DNA from: Fragum whitleyi
Taxonomy: Eukaryota > Mollusca > Bivalvia > Cardiida > Cardiidae
Assembly: GCA_948146395.1 (NCBI GenBank)
Contig: OX411549.1
Span: 33,564,693 to 33,628,692, forward strand
Direction: 5' to 3'
Length of the DNA stretch: 64,000 nucleotides
The translations under genes and the position numbers were made by a program. This document shows, in pieces, positions 1-10,823 of the stretch. The notes under the pieces are model-generated. The model ran no database searches and was not told where the DNA came from. It saw only the letters and a program-made list of their open reading frames with translations. The stretch's first letter is position 1; every line of letters begins with the position of its first letter.

Positions 1-840
1 CTTAACCTACAAAAGCGAAAGTGATTACTCAGTCTTGTTTAAACTGATAGGGGAGATAACCATTTTCCACACCGAAACTAATTTCTGCGTGTTGAAGTAG
101 TTCTCTCCCTTCAAAATTTATGTTTACTTGGATAATTTTATAATGGTTGATATTGTATGAATCTTTTTTTAGGCGTATAGAATATTAATTAGTAACTATT
201 CTTGGTGTTTTATATCCTATAGTTAAAGTCGTTGTATCTTATAGGGAAGTTTTGTCAAAAACATCCAGCAATTGCAATATAAGAATGTTAATTCGTAACA
301 GTTCAAGATGTCTAAATCAATTTGGTCCTAGTCTGTGATTGAAAAGTTCATTATTTGGACATATTTTTATCTCAATTTGTGTTTTCAAATTAAATTATAG
401 TTATACCCGATACATAAAAAAAGACTAGCCACTTGAGTTAGACTGTTTTATATAGATTTTCATCATATAGGAGCTTCCATTCCTTATTTTTTCGTTTCGA
501 AATAAGGTGTGGAGTTCCTATACGTATTTTTTTTCTTTGATTAAGACCATTGTCTCATTGATGACTCTTCCTTATAAGAAGAGCGACGGATGAGGCAAGG
601 GGTCTGAAATAGCACTGGCTAACTGTATTATTGTTGAAGTCTAAATGATATTTATTCTTGCATTTTCATATTGTCCTTCTATAAATGAGATATATAACTA
701 AATGATACAAAAACTGCCTATAGGTTATGCCTTTTTTGCTGTAATCATAGCATTAAAACAATTATAATGTCTCATAATTATGAAAAGTCAATAAACACAA
801 ATAAGAAAATGCTCCTATGTAATCAGAGGCTAATTAGTTG
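1..840. other. AT-rich flank without recognised gene
   Basis: No open frame with recognisable content and no repeat termini were seen here on either strand. It could be intron or intergenic DNA upstream of the cadherin gene. Confidence 0.5.
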
Positions 841-1281
841 CAGTTGGTTGCATCGTGAAATTGACATAAATCTCCATCAAAACCATTCTTAATCGCTCAC
901 TCAGCGCTCCATTCATTCATTCCAAACACTCACTCAAACCATTCAAAACACTCAAACTGACTGAAAAACATAGAATCAATGTTCAACGTCATTCAAAATT
1001 AATTTTGATAGAAAAAAATCAGGATTTCATTGACATAATTTAAATTGTAAGCGTTTCATAGGTTTTTTTGAATGAATAGGACGATATTTGTTGAACTTGT
1101 ATGCATATTTCTTAAAGGCAGGTGATTAATATCGCAAATTTTGTTCATCCAGAACAGAGATTGCGATATAGGACTTCCTTCCATTAAATTCACACAAAAC
1201 TCGCTCCACACACTCATTCAATTTCAATCCAAAATAATTCCCAAATCACCCACCTTGTTAATTTCACGATGATGTTAACTG
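841..1281 (-). mobile_element. MITE-like element, copy 1 (CAG...CTG ends)
   Basis: The ends are imperfect inverted repeats: CATCGTGAAATTGACA on the left and the complement of GTTAATTTCACGATG on the right, each with an outer CAG/CTG. The reverse complement matches 44667-45097, sharing the motif GAATGAGTGTGTGGAGCGAG and the other end around GGAGCGCTGAG. No transposase frame is present, so it is non-autonomous. No clear target duplication was found, so the superfamily is left open; the CAG start would suit hAT or PIF types (inference). Confidence 0.7.
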
Positions 1282-1784
1282 TACCTAAGGAATTATGAAC
1301 GAGAGTGTATCTATTGTTAATGAAGTTACAATAACTTCCTCTATCTATAATAATTTATTTTCTTATTCATTCATGACACCATTATCGGCGTCCATTTCTT
1401 CGAAAAAATTGTTTAGCAAATCTACTATTTCAACTTAGTATATTGCTATTTTTTTTTTTTTTTTTATATATACCTAATCGAATCTCGGATAAAAAGTCAA
1501 TAAATCTACCATTCATCTCCTTTTCATGATAAACTTTTATTTATACTACTATTACATTACAATGCATGTCTAACCCCTACTATATAAATATATTAATTAT
1601 TATTATAATAATATTAATATATTTATCATAGTTTTGGATTTGGAAAAAACGGTAATAAATGGTGCAGTCGAAAACACAAATTTTAATATATACTAGTGAA
1701 ACTATCCACGAAAACTAATAACGTAAAGGTATGTAAGCCACATTCAGTTTCAGCGTGAAATAATACTGTTATTCAGCATACTAG
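1282..1784. other. Non-coding; T-run and AT palindrome
   Basis: Contains a run of T at 1449-1465 and a 39-bp near-palindrome at 1586-1624 whose outer 11-bp arms (AAATATATTAA and its complement) match perfectly. The 5' untranslated region of the retrotransposon downstream may begin inside this stretch, but its boundary cannot be set from one copy. Confidence 0.5.
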
Positions 1785-2012
1785 ATGCTTCATAGTGCAA
1801 AGTATGCTTTGTATATATATTTGCAACTCTTTTTTTCAATATTTTTTATGTATCTTCTTAAAGATAGATTATTAATCCTGTTTTCTGTGGACTTTAAAAA
1901 GACACTATGTTACCCCTCTGTCTCATCGGAAGAAAAGCCATGGACAAGAGCAAATCATGGTCATATATCGCGCATTATAGCATTTCTGGTACTGTTATTT
2001 GATATAACATGA
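1785..2012 (+). CDS. Small ORF ahead of the retrotransposon ORF, 75 codons
   Basis: A 75-residue frame, rich in hydrophobic residues near its N-terminus, with no domain I recognise. It ends in the overlap ATGA: the A of its TGA stop is not shared, but the next ATG (2009-2011) overlaps the TGA at 2010-2012. This geometry is known in some two-ORF non-LTR elements, where it supports termination-reinitiation. It lacks RNA-binding or zinc-knuckle motifs expected of a true ORF1, so it may be an upstream ORF or chance. Confidence 0.35.
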   Translation: MLHSAKYALYIYLQLFFSIFFMYLLKDRLLILFSVDFKKTLCYPSVSSEEKPWTRANHGHISRIIAFLVLLFDIT

Positions 2013-5000
2013 GTAGTCAGCGATTGAATACGATCAAGCCGATATATAGACCTGATTATCGATTTAGTCTAACATTGACTTTCCTATTTATTTTTACGAT
2101 TTGGAATTCAATGACTTTTACTTTTTCAGTACTGTACTCTCTTGAGAAAACAGGTTCTTTGTCTATAAAAACCAAGTCAAAAGCTGTTAAATGTATTGTT
2201 GGAATCAAACATGAAGCAAACATTCGATTTACATGTATGATTCTTGTTTGTGTTTGTGTGTCCAAATCCGTTTTAGATCTAATAATAATATTGACTTTAC
2301 TTTTTCAATCTGGGGATATTCACCCTAACCCTGGCCCAGGATCTTATTCTAGTTCAAATAATTCGATATCTTCGAGTGACTTTTACAGATTTCTCAACAT
2401 TCCAAACCAACTTACCACTGTGCATTATAACGTTCAAAGTATTGAACATAAACTCGATATTCTTATTTCAGAGTTCTCATATTTTGACATCGTGTCTTTT
2501 TCTGAAACTTGGTTAACAAGTAATTGTCAAAATCAAGATTTGGCATTCCAATCATTTCACCTACCCGAGCGTAAAGATCGTATATATGGACGTCATGGAG
2601 GAGTTATTTTGTATGTAAAAGATACGCTTTCATATATACGACGCAGGGACTTAGAAATTAACCGCGTAGAATGTATTTGGATTCAATTAACACTTGCCAA
2701 TAAAAACGTACTTTACGGTGCATTCTACAGGCCTCCTAACGCTGATCATATATACGATAATTTGATTGATGACTCTATAGGTCTCGCAATAGATACAAAC
2801 ATAACAGATATCATCGTCACAGGAGATTTTAATTTTAATGCTCTTAATCAAAATCAGTGCAGGAAAATAAATTCCCTTTGTCAACAATATCAGTTGACTC
2901 AGTGTATAGATGAACCTACGCATTTCACAGAAAATTCAGCTTCTTTGATAGACCTTTTATTTGTATCTAATACTGATTCGCTTATATTATCAGGTGTCGG
3001 AGAACCATGTCTTGATTTCAATATTCGCTACCATTGTCCTATCTATGCGGTCTTTAATTATAATAAACCAAAACATAAATGTTTTGAACGAACTATATGG
3101 AAATACGACCAAGGAGATTATGACAGTCTGAGACAAATCCTTGGAGACTTTGATTGGGGTTCATTAGTCGATGAAAATATTGATATCTACGCAAATAATA
3201 TAACATCCTTCTTACTTAGTACTATCAGACGCTGTATTCCTCATAAAGTAGTTAAGGTCAAACCTTTCGAACCACCTTGGATAACAAGTGACATAAAACG
3301 CAAAATTCGCCAACGCAAACGTTTTTACCGCAAAGCAAAGCATACAGGCAATGAAAGACACTGGTTAAAATTTCGGTCAACAAGAAACGAGGTCATATCT
3401 TTAATAAGAGAAAGTAAGGGCAATCATGTCAACAAATTAGTAGAAAATTTAAAATCGGGCAATCTCACATCAAAAGACTGGTGGAAAACAATCAAATCAT
3501 TTATGTCTCAGTCATTATCGTCAAATATACCGCCACTTTATGACGAAATTTCAGATACTATTTTAACTGACGAATTAAGTAAAGCCAACCTTCTCAACTC
3601 TTTTTTCGTAAGACAGACGATTATTGACGAAGTAAATAAGTCTTTACCAACAAATTATCAAAACTTCCATGGAACCCCACTCACTACAATAGTAATCAGT
3701 CCACAGGAGGTTATAGATATTCTTAAAAATTTAAAAACTGGGAAAGCGCCTGGTCCTGATTCAATTAATAACCGTATATTGTTTGAAGCTGCTTCACAGT
3801 TGGCAAACCCATTATGCAATCTTTTCAATCTATCTTTAAACAATTGCAAGGTACCATCGGCTTGGAAGCTTTCTAATGTCTGTCCGATTTCTAAAGGTGG
3901 GGATACCTCACTGCCCTCAAACTACAGACCCGTTTCTCTATTAAACACAATGGAAAAAGTCTTTGAAAAAATAATTTTTAAACACGTATATAACTTTTTG
4001 AAAGATTCAAATTTTTTCACCCCCAGTCAATCTGGTTTTTTACCTGGAGATTCAACAGTTAATCAATTAACATACTTATATGATAAGATCTGTAGGGCTC
4101 TCGATGATGGATTGGAATTTAGGATGGTATTTTTTGATATTAGTAAGGCTTTTGACCGAGTCTGGCATTCAGGTCTGATTTTTAAACTTGAAAAAGCCGG
4201 GGTTCAAGATAAATTATTATCATGGTTTTCAGATTATTTATCCTGTAGAAGGCAATGTGTAGTGATACCTGGTACTGTCTCGAACCAAGAACAAATTAGC
4301 GCAGGTGTACCACAGGGTTCTATTCTAGGCCCGTTATTATTTTTAATCTATATCAACGATATAGTCCAAGATATAGAATCCCAAATCAACTTATTTGCTG
4401 ATGACACATGTCTTTCTATTGTTGTTGGTGATCCGAGTGAATCCGGTTCAATTTTGCAAAACGATATTGATAAAATTACAATATGGGCTGCTAAGTGGCT
4501 AGTAAAGTTTAACCCATCTAAATCAGAATCACTTGTCATTTCGAGAAAACGTAATAAACCTGCTCACCCTGATGTTTTAATGCATAACACTGTAATTCCA
4601 CAAGTAGAAAGTCATAAGCACTTAGGTGTCTTCATATCCAACGACGGATCATGGGACAAGCATATTGACGATATGTTGAACAAGTCTTGGAAAAGAATTC
4701 ATGTTATGAGGCGTCTTAAGTATACTCTAGATAGACAATCTTTACAAATCATGTATTTTACTTTCGTTAGGCCTCTTCTTGAGTATGCAGACATTGTATG
4801 GGATAATATCCCTCTTTACTATAAGGAACAAATTGATAAAATCCAAAACGAGGCTGCACGTATTGTTACCGGGTGCACAAAACTAGTTTCTCTGAGTGAT
4901 CTAAGTAAAGAAACGGGTTGGGAGTCTCTAGGACATCGCAGGTACAAACACAGAATCACGCTATTTTTTAAAATGTTTCATGGCATGGTTCCACAATATC

Positions 5001-5551
5001 TTGTTTCTATTGTACCACCACTAGTAAGTGAACGTTCTAATTATAATTTGAGAAATTCAGAAAATGTACAGAACATAGCAGGTCGAACCAATATCTATAA
5101 TAATTCGTTCATACCACAAACAGTTAATGAATGGAATGCACTACCAATAGAAGTAAGACATTCAGGAAATCTTTCAGCTTTTAAAACTTTTTTAGATAAA
5201 GAGAAACCCATTCCGAACAAGATATTTTTCTTTGGCGAAAGGAAATTCCAAATCATTCATAGTAGAGTAAGAAATAAGTGTAGTGCACTCAATCAGCATC
5301 TTTACTTAAGAAATATCGTTAACTCGCCTCTCTGTAGATGCGGGTCTGTTGAATCTAGTCAACATTTCTTTTTTCAGTGTAGATTTTATAGAGAAATCAG
5401 ACAAAGGCTTATAAACCAGGTTTCACAATATACAAGGGTAAATTTAACCACACTTTTATTCGGAGATGATAATTTGTCATTAGATATTAATCTAAATATT
5501 TTCGTAGAGGTGCATTCATATATTCAATCTAGCAGAAGGTTTGTCAATTAA
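2009..5551 (+). CDS. Endonuclease-reverse transcriptase of a non-LTR retrotransposon
   Basis: This 1,180-residue polyprotein nicks target DNA and copies its own RNA at the nick. Residues 1-100 are hydrophobic and basic and lead into a 2A-like motif (GDIHPNPGP, residues 102-110). The AP endonuclease covers about 135-350, with SFSETWL (E166), TGDFNF (D273), IDLLFVS (D315) and YHCPI (H342). The reverse transcriptase covers about 560-880: GKAPGPDSI, NYRPVSLLN, FFDISKAFD (D710), AGVPQGSILGPLLF and FADD (796-799). A C-terminal CRC-x7-H-x4-C cluster (1109-1124) follows. The residue before the endonuclease His is Tyr rather than the common Asp. This occurs in related elements as far as I recall, so I do not call the enzyme dead. 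The first ATG of the frame gives the start. Confidence 0.93.
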   Translation: MSSQRLNTIKPIYRPDYRFSLTLTFLFIFTIWNSMTFTFSVLYSLEKTGSLSIKTKSKAVKCIVGIKHEANIRFTCMILVCVCVSKSVLDLIIILTLLFQSGDIHPNPGPGSYSSSNNSISSSDFYRFLNIPNQLTTVHYNVQSIEHKLDILISEFSYFDIVSFSETWLTSNCQNQDLAFQSFHLPERKDRIYGRHGGVILYVKDTLSYIRRRDLEINRVECIWIQLTLANKNVLYGAFYRPPNADHIYDNLIDDSIGLAIDTNITDIIVTGDFNFNALNQNQCRKINSLCQQYQLTQCIDEPTHFTENSASLIDLLFVSNTDSLILSGVGEPCLDFNIRYHCPIYAVFNYNKPKHKCFERTIWKYDQGDYDSLRQILGDFDWGSLVDENIDIYANNITSFLLSTIRRCIPHKVVKVKPFEPPWITSDIKRKIRQRKRFYRKAKHTGNERHWLKFRSTRNEVISLIRESKGNHVNKLVENLKSGNLTSKDWWKTIKSFMSQSLSSNIPPLYDEISDTILTDELSKANLLNSFFVRQTIIDEVNKSLPTNYQNFHGTPLTTIVISPQEVIDILKNLKTGKAPGPDSINNRILFEAASQLANPLCNLFNLSLNNCKVPSAWKLSNVCPISKGGDTSLPSNYRPVSLLNTMEKVFEKIIFKHVYNFLKDSNFFTPSQSGFLPGDSTVNQLTYLYDKICRALDDGLEFRMVFFDISKAFDRVWHSGLIFKLEKAGVQDKLLSWFSDYLSCRRQCVVIPGTVSNQEQISAGVPQGSILGPLLFLIYINDIVQDIESQINLFADDTCLSIVVGDPSESGSILQNDIDKITIWAAKWLVKFNPSKSESLVISRKRNKPAHPDVLMHNTVIPQVESHKHLGVFISNDGSWDKHIDDMLNKSWKRIHVMRRLKYTLDRQSLQIMYFTFVRPLLEYADIVWDNIPLYYKEQIDKIQNEAARIVTGCTKLVSLSDLSKETGWESLGHRRYKHRITLFFKMFHGMVPQYLVSIVPPLVSERSNYNLRNSENVQNIAGRTNIYNNSFIPQTVNEWNALPIEVRHSGNLSAFKTFLDKEKPIPNKIFFFGERKFQIIHSRVRNKCSALNQHLYLRNIVNSPLCRCGSVESSQHFFFQCRFYREIRQRLINQVSQYTRVNLTTLLFGDDNLSLDINLNIFVEVHSYIQSSRRFVN
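2312..2338 (+). other. 2A-like ribosome-skipping peptide
   Basis: The codons spell GDIHPNPGP, close to the 2A consensus D-V/I-E-x-N-P-G-P. The Glu is replaced by His, but NPGP is exact, and skipping would fall between Gly and Pro at 2335/2336. 2A-like sequences near the N-terminus are established for AP-endonuclease non-LTR elements. A hydrophobic segment (IIILTLLFQS) lies just before it, as 2A peptides need an upstream helix. Activity is inferred, not shown. Confidence 0.75.
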
Positions 5552-5907
5552 TAATATTTTCTTTACTTAATAACAAGTTAATTCTAGATCGATATTGTAT
5601 CGTGTGCTTTATTCTGAAAACCGAATTAATGTCCACAGAAAACAGTTTCCCATCTTCAATATTGAATGACTTTATTTTTTTTTTTCTTTTTATTGCTATT
5701 CTTCCATAATAATGACTTAATGTAATCCAACAATTAGCCTGAACTATATTTTCTTATGTCATCACTGCCTCAGATTCCCGTTGCTAACAAGGAAAAGAAT
5801 TTTATAAGCATAGCTTTCATTCTAATCCTTATTGATTTGTAAATTATATTATGTGACATGTTGTGATTATTCTTTCAATAAAAATATGTTTAAACTAACG
5901 GTAATCT

Positions 5908-5981
5908 TAGGCCTTAGCGCAGTTTGTAACGCACCTGCCTCTCGTTCGAGAGGTCTCTGTTTCGATACTTGGCCGCGGCAA
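5908..5981 (+). repeat. tRNA-like segment, probable SINE head
   Basis: TTAGCGCAGTTTGTAACGC resembles a polymerase III A box, and TGTTTCGATACT lies where a degenerate B box would be. A hairpin (CCTCTCG with CGAGAGG) sits in the anticodon region. It does not fold as a full tRNA, so a SINE head or tRNA pseudogene is the better reading. Confidence 0.4.
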
Positions 5982-6844
5982 ATATCCTTTCAGACAAAAA
6001 TGTCGTCCATCAATGGTTTGATATCGCGAACCTATGTGATGGAGCAGCTGGGGGCTTGGTAAGGGTGTTGTGGTAGTACTGGTATAAGAAACAATAGGAA
6101 TGCATGTTTAGGTGCTCCAGCCGCTCAACATGATATCACCACATCAGTCGAAAACGGCGTAAATCGTAATAAACCGATCAAAATCAACGCAATGGCAAAG
6201 AAATCTGTGCTGAAAATAGACAAAGATTAAACCTATATAACTATAGAAGCAGACGATTCGAACAGACGACAAATGAAGAAAGAACTCGAGCCTCGGTAAG
6301 CGTGGATTTCGACCACATGATAATCATAACAGAATTTGATTGGTTGTCAGCCCTACAACTGGTAAAGGACCGTTCGATAAAAAAATCAGAGCAGTAATAT
6401 TGTAAGTGCTACAAATTTATTATACAGTTAACCTATTGAACGTTTCAACTCCTTTACTCAATCGAAAATCTTGTTATAAACACTGGTAATTACTAAAAGC
6501 GAAAATTACATCAAATTTTGTATTAGCCTCTTCTTTATTTGTCGCAAAAGTAAATAAGATAAAAAAAAGTTTGTAGATTGTGACTGAAAAGGCCGTTTCT
6601 TCGGTGTTTGAAAACACATAGTTTGGCTCGAACACATTGCTCAGAAGATAAAGGTAAAAATGTAGTCTGGAAAACGGTATATATAAATTCGGGCTTCACA
6701 AGCCGATTTAATAAAATATGAAAGTCATTCATGTTACAAGAAATTGCCGGTGGGTGACCACTGAAGCATGATGGATACCAACCATTTAAGTTTTGCCTAT
6801 AGATCTAGCATATTTTGGCTTCACAATGACGAATGTGTTTATTG

Positions 6845-6886
6845 AAAAAAAAATAAATAAAATAAAATAAATAAATAAATAAAAAT
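6845..6886. repeat. (TAAA)n simple repeat
   Basis: A run of TAAA/TAAAA units directly visible on the plus strand. Confidence 0.85.
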
Positions 6887-7093
6887 GTTATTTTGTTATC
6901 GTTAACGTTGGTCCATGAACACAATTTCGTAACTTCAGTTCGAAGCTTGTTTACGTCACTTTGTTTTGACCAAACAGATACTCTCAATATTTAGGGGTCT
7001 GTGGACCATCAAAATCTTATCATCCAACTATATAAAAAAAAGCACCAAACCGTCGTATCACAAATAACCGAATACTGGTCCCATCTTTTGAAC

Positions 7094-9323
7094 GCTTTAC
7101 AGTCAAACCGGCCCCTCGTCAAACCGGCCCCCGGTCAAACCGGCCCCAAATCGGTCAAACCGGCCCCAATATCGATTTTCCATCGGTTAAACCGGCCCCT
7201 AAAACCGGCCCCAATATAATAAAGACAATAAAGGGTGATGATTATATAGAAACGCAATGCTCTGTGATATATATATATTTTTTTAAAAAAGTTGTGTTGA
7301 CTGTCGTCTAAGAAAAAAAGAGACACTACGAAAAATTTATTTATTTATTTAATGTGCCTATACCTCGAACTCTTTGGCATAAATAATCAACAAAATAATC
7401 AAGAAAATAATAAACAAAAGACCATTCTAAATCAGTCACTCGTAATATAATTTTCATGAGGCTATTTTTGAACTTTTTTTTATTCTTTTTCAAACGTTGA
7501 CTTTGTATAGTTATTATTTTATAAAGCCGTTTTGAGTACAAATCTTCTTTGAAGTGTTAATGTATAATTAGTCAAATAATGGAATTGATAAGATTGTAAC
7601 ATACGGTCGCCACATGTAATGTTTAACCTTTGAATATATTGTGCGAAAGTTATCGACGTGATTAATAGCTTTTCAACTTTGCAATACACTCAAATAATGG
7701 TAAAGAATCTTACAAAAGAATACTTTATACACACATACTTAGGCTAAACAATTAAATCAAAGTACTGAAAGTACTGATAAGTTGGAATGCGTTCGAGAGA
7801 CGGTGACCTCAAGCTTCTATCGGAGCTGACGCCTCCGGCCCATCACAGGTAATCACATAGTACGTCTCGTCATTTGACTGGCGTATATAAATCAATGTAT
7901 TTCAACAACGAGAGACGCTTAAACCTCTGATTCGCTATACAGGCCTGAATCTGATGAAAGAAAAATGATAACAAGAGGGCCTGAATGACCCTAAACACAG
8001 AAACGTTGTCATATGACGTTAAAACATGAGTATCAACGGATTATTTATTCAAAGATTGTAACTTTAATGTAAGGATTATCTAAAAGGATCGTATATTTGA
8101 CTCTTTTTGTACCAACAGTGAGTTACACATTCTTTTTCAGTAATGCATATCCGCCATCTTTAAGCTACCATTGCAAAGTTGTGTACATAGTTGCCATACA
8201 GTGAATATGAGTCTTTGCACAATATTCAAATGGTACAGATTATTGAAGTCATAATTGTTTTTTTGCATCGCATTGGTCAACAAATCGGTGCGACATGGTT
8301 GTAACTGCTTGTAAAGATATAGGACATAACAAAAATTTCGTGCCGCCTGATCCTTCGAAGCATTCAGGCACTGATTCGAAGCTACACTTTTTAATTTTTT
8401 TACCGCCATGGTTCTTTAACGTGCTCGGTGTAAAGCACCGACTCACGGGGCCTCGGTTTAACGTCTCATCTGAAAGACAATTGGTTTGTTAGTGTGCCAG
8501 CCCGGGCTTGAACCCACACCGTCAAGCTTAAATTTTAGGTGTTTAGGTATTTCTAGTTGGTATTTAAAGCATTGATATAATCACTCAATTTGGTAATTGC
8601 AATTGCGACAAGAATGCTTAAATCATACTGATGTTTCAATAGCGTGAAACAAAATTAAAAAGGTTTGTATGCCGAAAACGAGTTAAATTAAAGGCATGTT
8701 TTCATGATATACAGATTATTTATTACCATTGATCTTTAATTGTTCAATTAATTAAATCAGCAAACACCTTTACAGATTATTGATTGGCATCGGCCTTTAA
8801 TTGCGTTATTGATTAAACCATCAAACACTAAGAAAACATGAGTTAAACTAAACAATGCATAGCGCGTGTAAAAAAGAAGACAAACGCGGTAAAATCTTTT
8901 ATCTTCTTTTACATATTTCTGGTGCATTACATTGACAAAATAATTGTGTACAATGGAGCCGATTTTTTTATTCAAAATATCACGATATATTTATTTTTTA
9001 CAACATACATTAAGCGCACAAAATAATATAACTAAGCTTAAGTTTTTTTATGTGGGGACTCAATATATGTATATCATGGACCAAGATTAATAAAAGTTCG
9101 TAGGTTCAAAATATTAAAGTTAAATAATTGTATCAAACAAAAAAATGAAAATTAATAGGGATCGGTTTGACTATTTATTGGTGCCGGTTTGACCGATTTG
9201 GGGCCGGTTTGACCGTTTTCTGAGTTGAGGGGCCGGTTTGACTATTTTTTGGGGCCGGTTTGACCGTTTTGGGGCCGGTTTGACCGGGGGCCGGTTTGAC
9301 AAGGGGTCGGTTTGACTGGTTCC
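7094..9323. mobile_element. 2.2-kb element with tandem-motif inverted termini and 9-bp target duplication
   Basis: The left end repeats GTCAAACCGGCCCC several times (7101-7212). The right end carries the same motif inverted, GGGGCCGGTTTGAC (9160-9318). The outermost units correspond one by one, starting CAGTCAAACCGGCCCC on both sides. The direct repeat CTTTTGAAC lies at 7085-7093 and 9324-9332 and fits a 9-bp target duplication. Nothing between the ends looks like a transposase. The target length suits a Mutator-like or 8-9-bp-duplicating transposase (inference). Confidence 0.8.
8406..8525 (-). repeat. SINE-like fragment with B-box-like motif
   Basis: On the minus strand GGTTCAAGCCC fits the polymerase III B box. 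It is followed by a stretch reading GATGAGACGTTAAACCGAGG and ending CACGTTAAAGAACC. I recall this core from invertebrate SINEs, but could not check it. It sits inside the 7094-9323 element. Confidence 0.45.
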
Positions 9324-9892
9324 CTTTTGAACTACGTCACGGCAGAACACTACGAAATTTAGTTTATTTCATTATTCATCTGCTCTTCAATCCCACCCCA
9401 CCCCTTAATTGCAGCACGAAGCTTCCAGTCTAAAATTAAAGATACATGTGAAATAGTCTACGGAAGATGAAAAGGCGGGAACTTTTTGGTAAAACAGAAG
9501 ACGCTTGTCCCGTTTGCTGCACAGGAAACTAGCCGAACGAAACTTGTATATCAAATAGACCTTTATTTAACCTTTCATAATCTAAACAGGTTTTCTTCTA
9601 GCAGGGATAAGGTAGTTAGTTGATGTTTTCAAAGTCAATGTAATATTTCTGGTGGTCATTCAATTTTCTGTGATGTTAACAAAACCCCCATCATTTCAAG
9701 GTACAAGGTCACCTAGGGTAATGAAAATCTTAGCGGGATATTACATAGACCAAGGTAAAGGGACAATGTCAATTCTGTCTGAAAGTATTTTTTTTTGATA
9801 TCCTTGCATATTCAAGGGCATTTGGTTTCACAATCACACCTTGTTTATCAAATATGAGCTAAGCAGTATTGAAAAAAAAGATGGACCTGGAC
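9324..9892. other. Non-coding, nothing recognised
   Basis: No ORF, repeat terminus or RNA gene could be supported here. Confidence 0.5.
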
Positions 9893-10175
9893 TCAAGGGC
9901 GTAGCTCCCATTACACACAATACACAATTGCGTAATACAAATAAATCCTCTTTCGAAAAGTCTCGTTAGTGAATGCTCATTACATCGAAACTACAGCTTA
10001 TTCAAGCTGTAGTTACGATGTTTGATTATTCACCAACGCTCAAATCATATAAACGGGGAGCGGGTGAGGGCATTAGTCTTTAGTCACAATCCACATATTG
10101 CCTTTATTTTATATTTTTTTTGGTGGTCGCCTTCGAAATGCCTAAAAATATTTCGAACTCCTAGCTACGCCTATG
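9893..10175. mobile_element. MITE with 13-bp inverted ends and central palindrome
   Basis: The left end CAAGGGCGTAGCT and the complement of the right end (CATAGGCGTAGCT) match at 11 of 13 bases. GGACT flanks both sides (9888-9892, 10176-10180). The centre holds the hairpin ACTACAGCTTATTCAAGCTG. A diverged copy lies at 57850-58129. Confidence 0.7.
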
Positions 10176-10318
10176 GGACTGTCCGATTTCTTATCTGACA
10201 TGGATATATATAGGCATTTTTCTAAAATCATGGGGCTTGAGGCCCAGAACAAAATTTAGTTGTCATGAACAACTGGGCACCTGCTTGTCTTTTTCCCTGT
10301 TAGAATGTCATCATACGA

Positions 10319-10508
10319 GGGATGATCCAGAAGTTCGTAAAATGGGCTAATAACTTTCGCATTTCTGGCTTGTTCGGTATATAATTTGGTGAATGTGCAG
10401 TTAACTAACTGCGGAGTTCATGAATAGTATTAATCTTGCAGAACTTTCTTTAGCAGTCTATGAATGAGTTACCATAGTAACACATGTATGCTTAGGGGGG
10501 GGGGGGGG
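10319..10508. repeat. Possible mariner-like terminus and G-run
   Basis: ACGAGGGATGATCCAGAAGT resembles the outer end of mariner-type elements, but no matching inverted end was found. A run of G ends the segment near 10508. Treated as a remnant only. Confidence 0.3.
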
Positions 10509-10594
10509 AGCGTGAAAAAATATTGAAAATCTGTTAAATAAATCAAGTTTTCTGTAAGCTTTCTGAAACTGTAGTTGAAAATAACTTGGCTAGA

Positions 10595-10823
10595 TTAACC
10601 CTTTGCTGTTTAATCCCTGCTTTTTACGTGCCTTTGATTTAATGAATGAGAAAACATTGTGAAAAAAGAAGAAATTGCTTCTGACAAGCAATTTCTTCTT
10701 TTTCCACACTATTTTCTACCCTACTGAATGGTTATTTTTCAAGATAATCCACTTTTATTTTTCGTCTGCAAAACCTTTGAATTTGGACAGGTCCAAAATT
10801 TTGTAAAACAGGAAAGGATTTAA
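10595..10823. mobile_element. MITE family 1, copy 1 (TTAACCCTTTGCTGTTT)
   Basis: Ends are TTAACCCTTTGCTGTTTAA and its near complement AAACAGGAAAGGATTTAA. The centre is a hairpin, AAATTGCTTCTGACAAGCAA. Further copies lie at 28223, 35022, 46272 and 46482. Confidence 0.8.

Larger units (their letters stand above)
1785..5890 (+). mobile_element. Non-LTR retrotransposon (Jockey/CR1-like), probably full coding length
   Basis: The element carries an intact 1,180-codon ORF with an AP-type endonuclease, reverse transcriptase and a C-terminal Cys-His cluster. A 75-codon ORF precedes it. The 3' region after 5551 is about 340 bp long, AT-rich, and holds AATAAA at 5877-5882. There is no LTR, integrase or protease. 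The outer borders are approximate because no target duplication was found. The uninterrupted ORF points to a young, possibly active copy (inference). Confidence 0.75.
5552..7093. other. Retrotransposon 3' region and non-coding flank
   Basis: Apart from the tRNA-like segment and the TAAA repeat listed separately, I see no gene. A frame starting at 5888 begins with a signal-peptide-like run, but it lies in the tRNA-like sequence and has no donor or partner exon. Confidence 0.5.

Noticed and set aside
2009..5551. Dead endonuclease because the residue before the catalytic His is Tyr
   Set aside because: The same wording is, as far as I recall, common in this group of elements, and all other motifs are intact, so loss of function is not supported.
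5908..5981. A functional tRNA gene
   Set aside because: The acceptor stem does not pair properly and the B box is degenerate. A SINE head or pseudogene is more likely.
5888..6062. Frame starting MFKLTVILGLSAVC, like a signal peptide, as a possible first exon of the cadherin gene
   Set aside because: It overlaps a tRNA-like sequence and has no consensus donor in a matching phase. The resemblance is likely chance.
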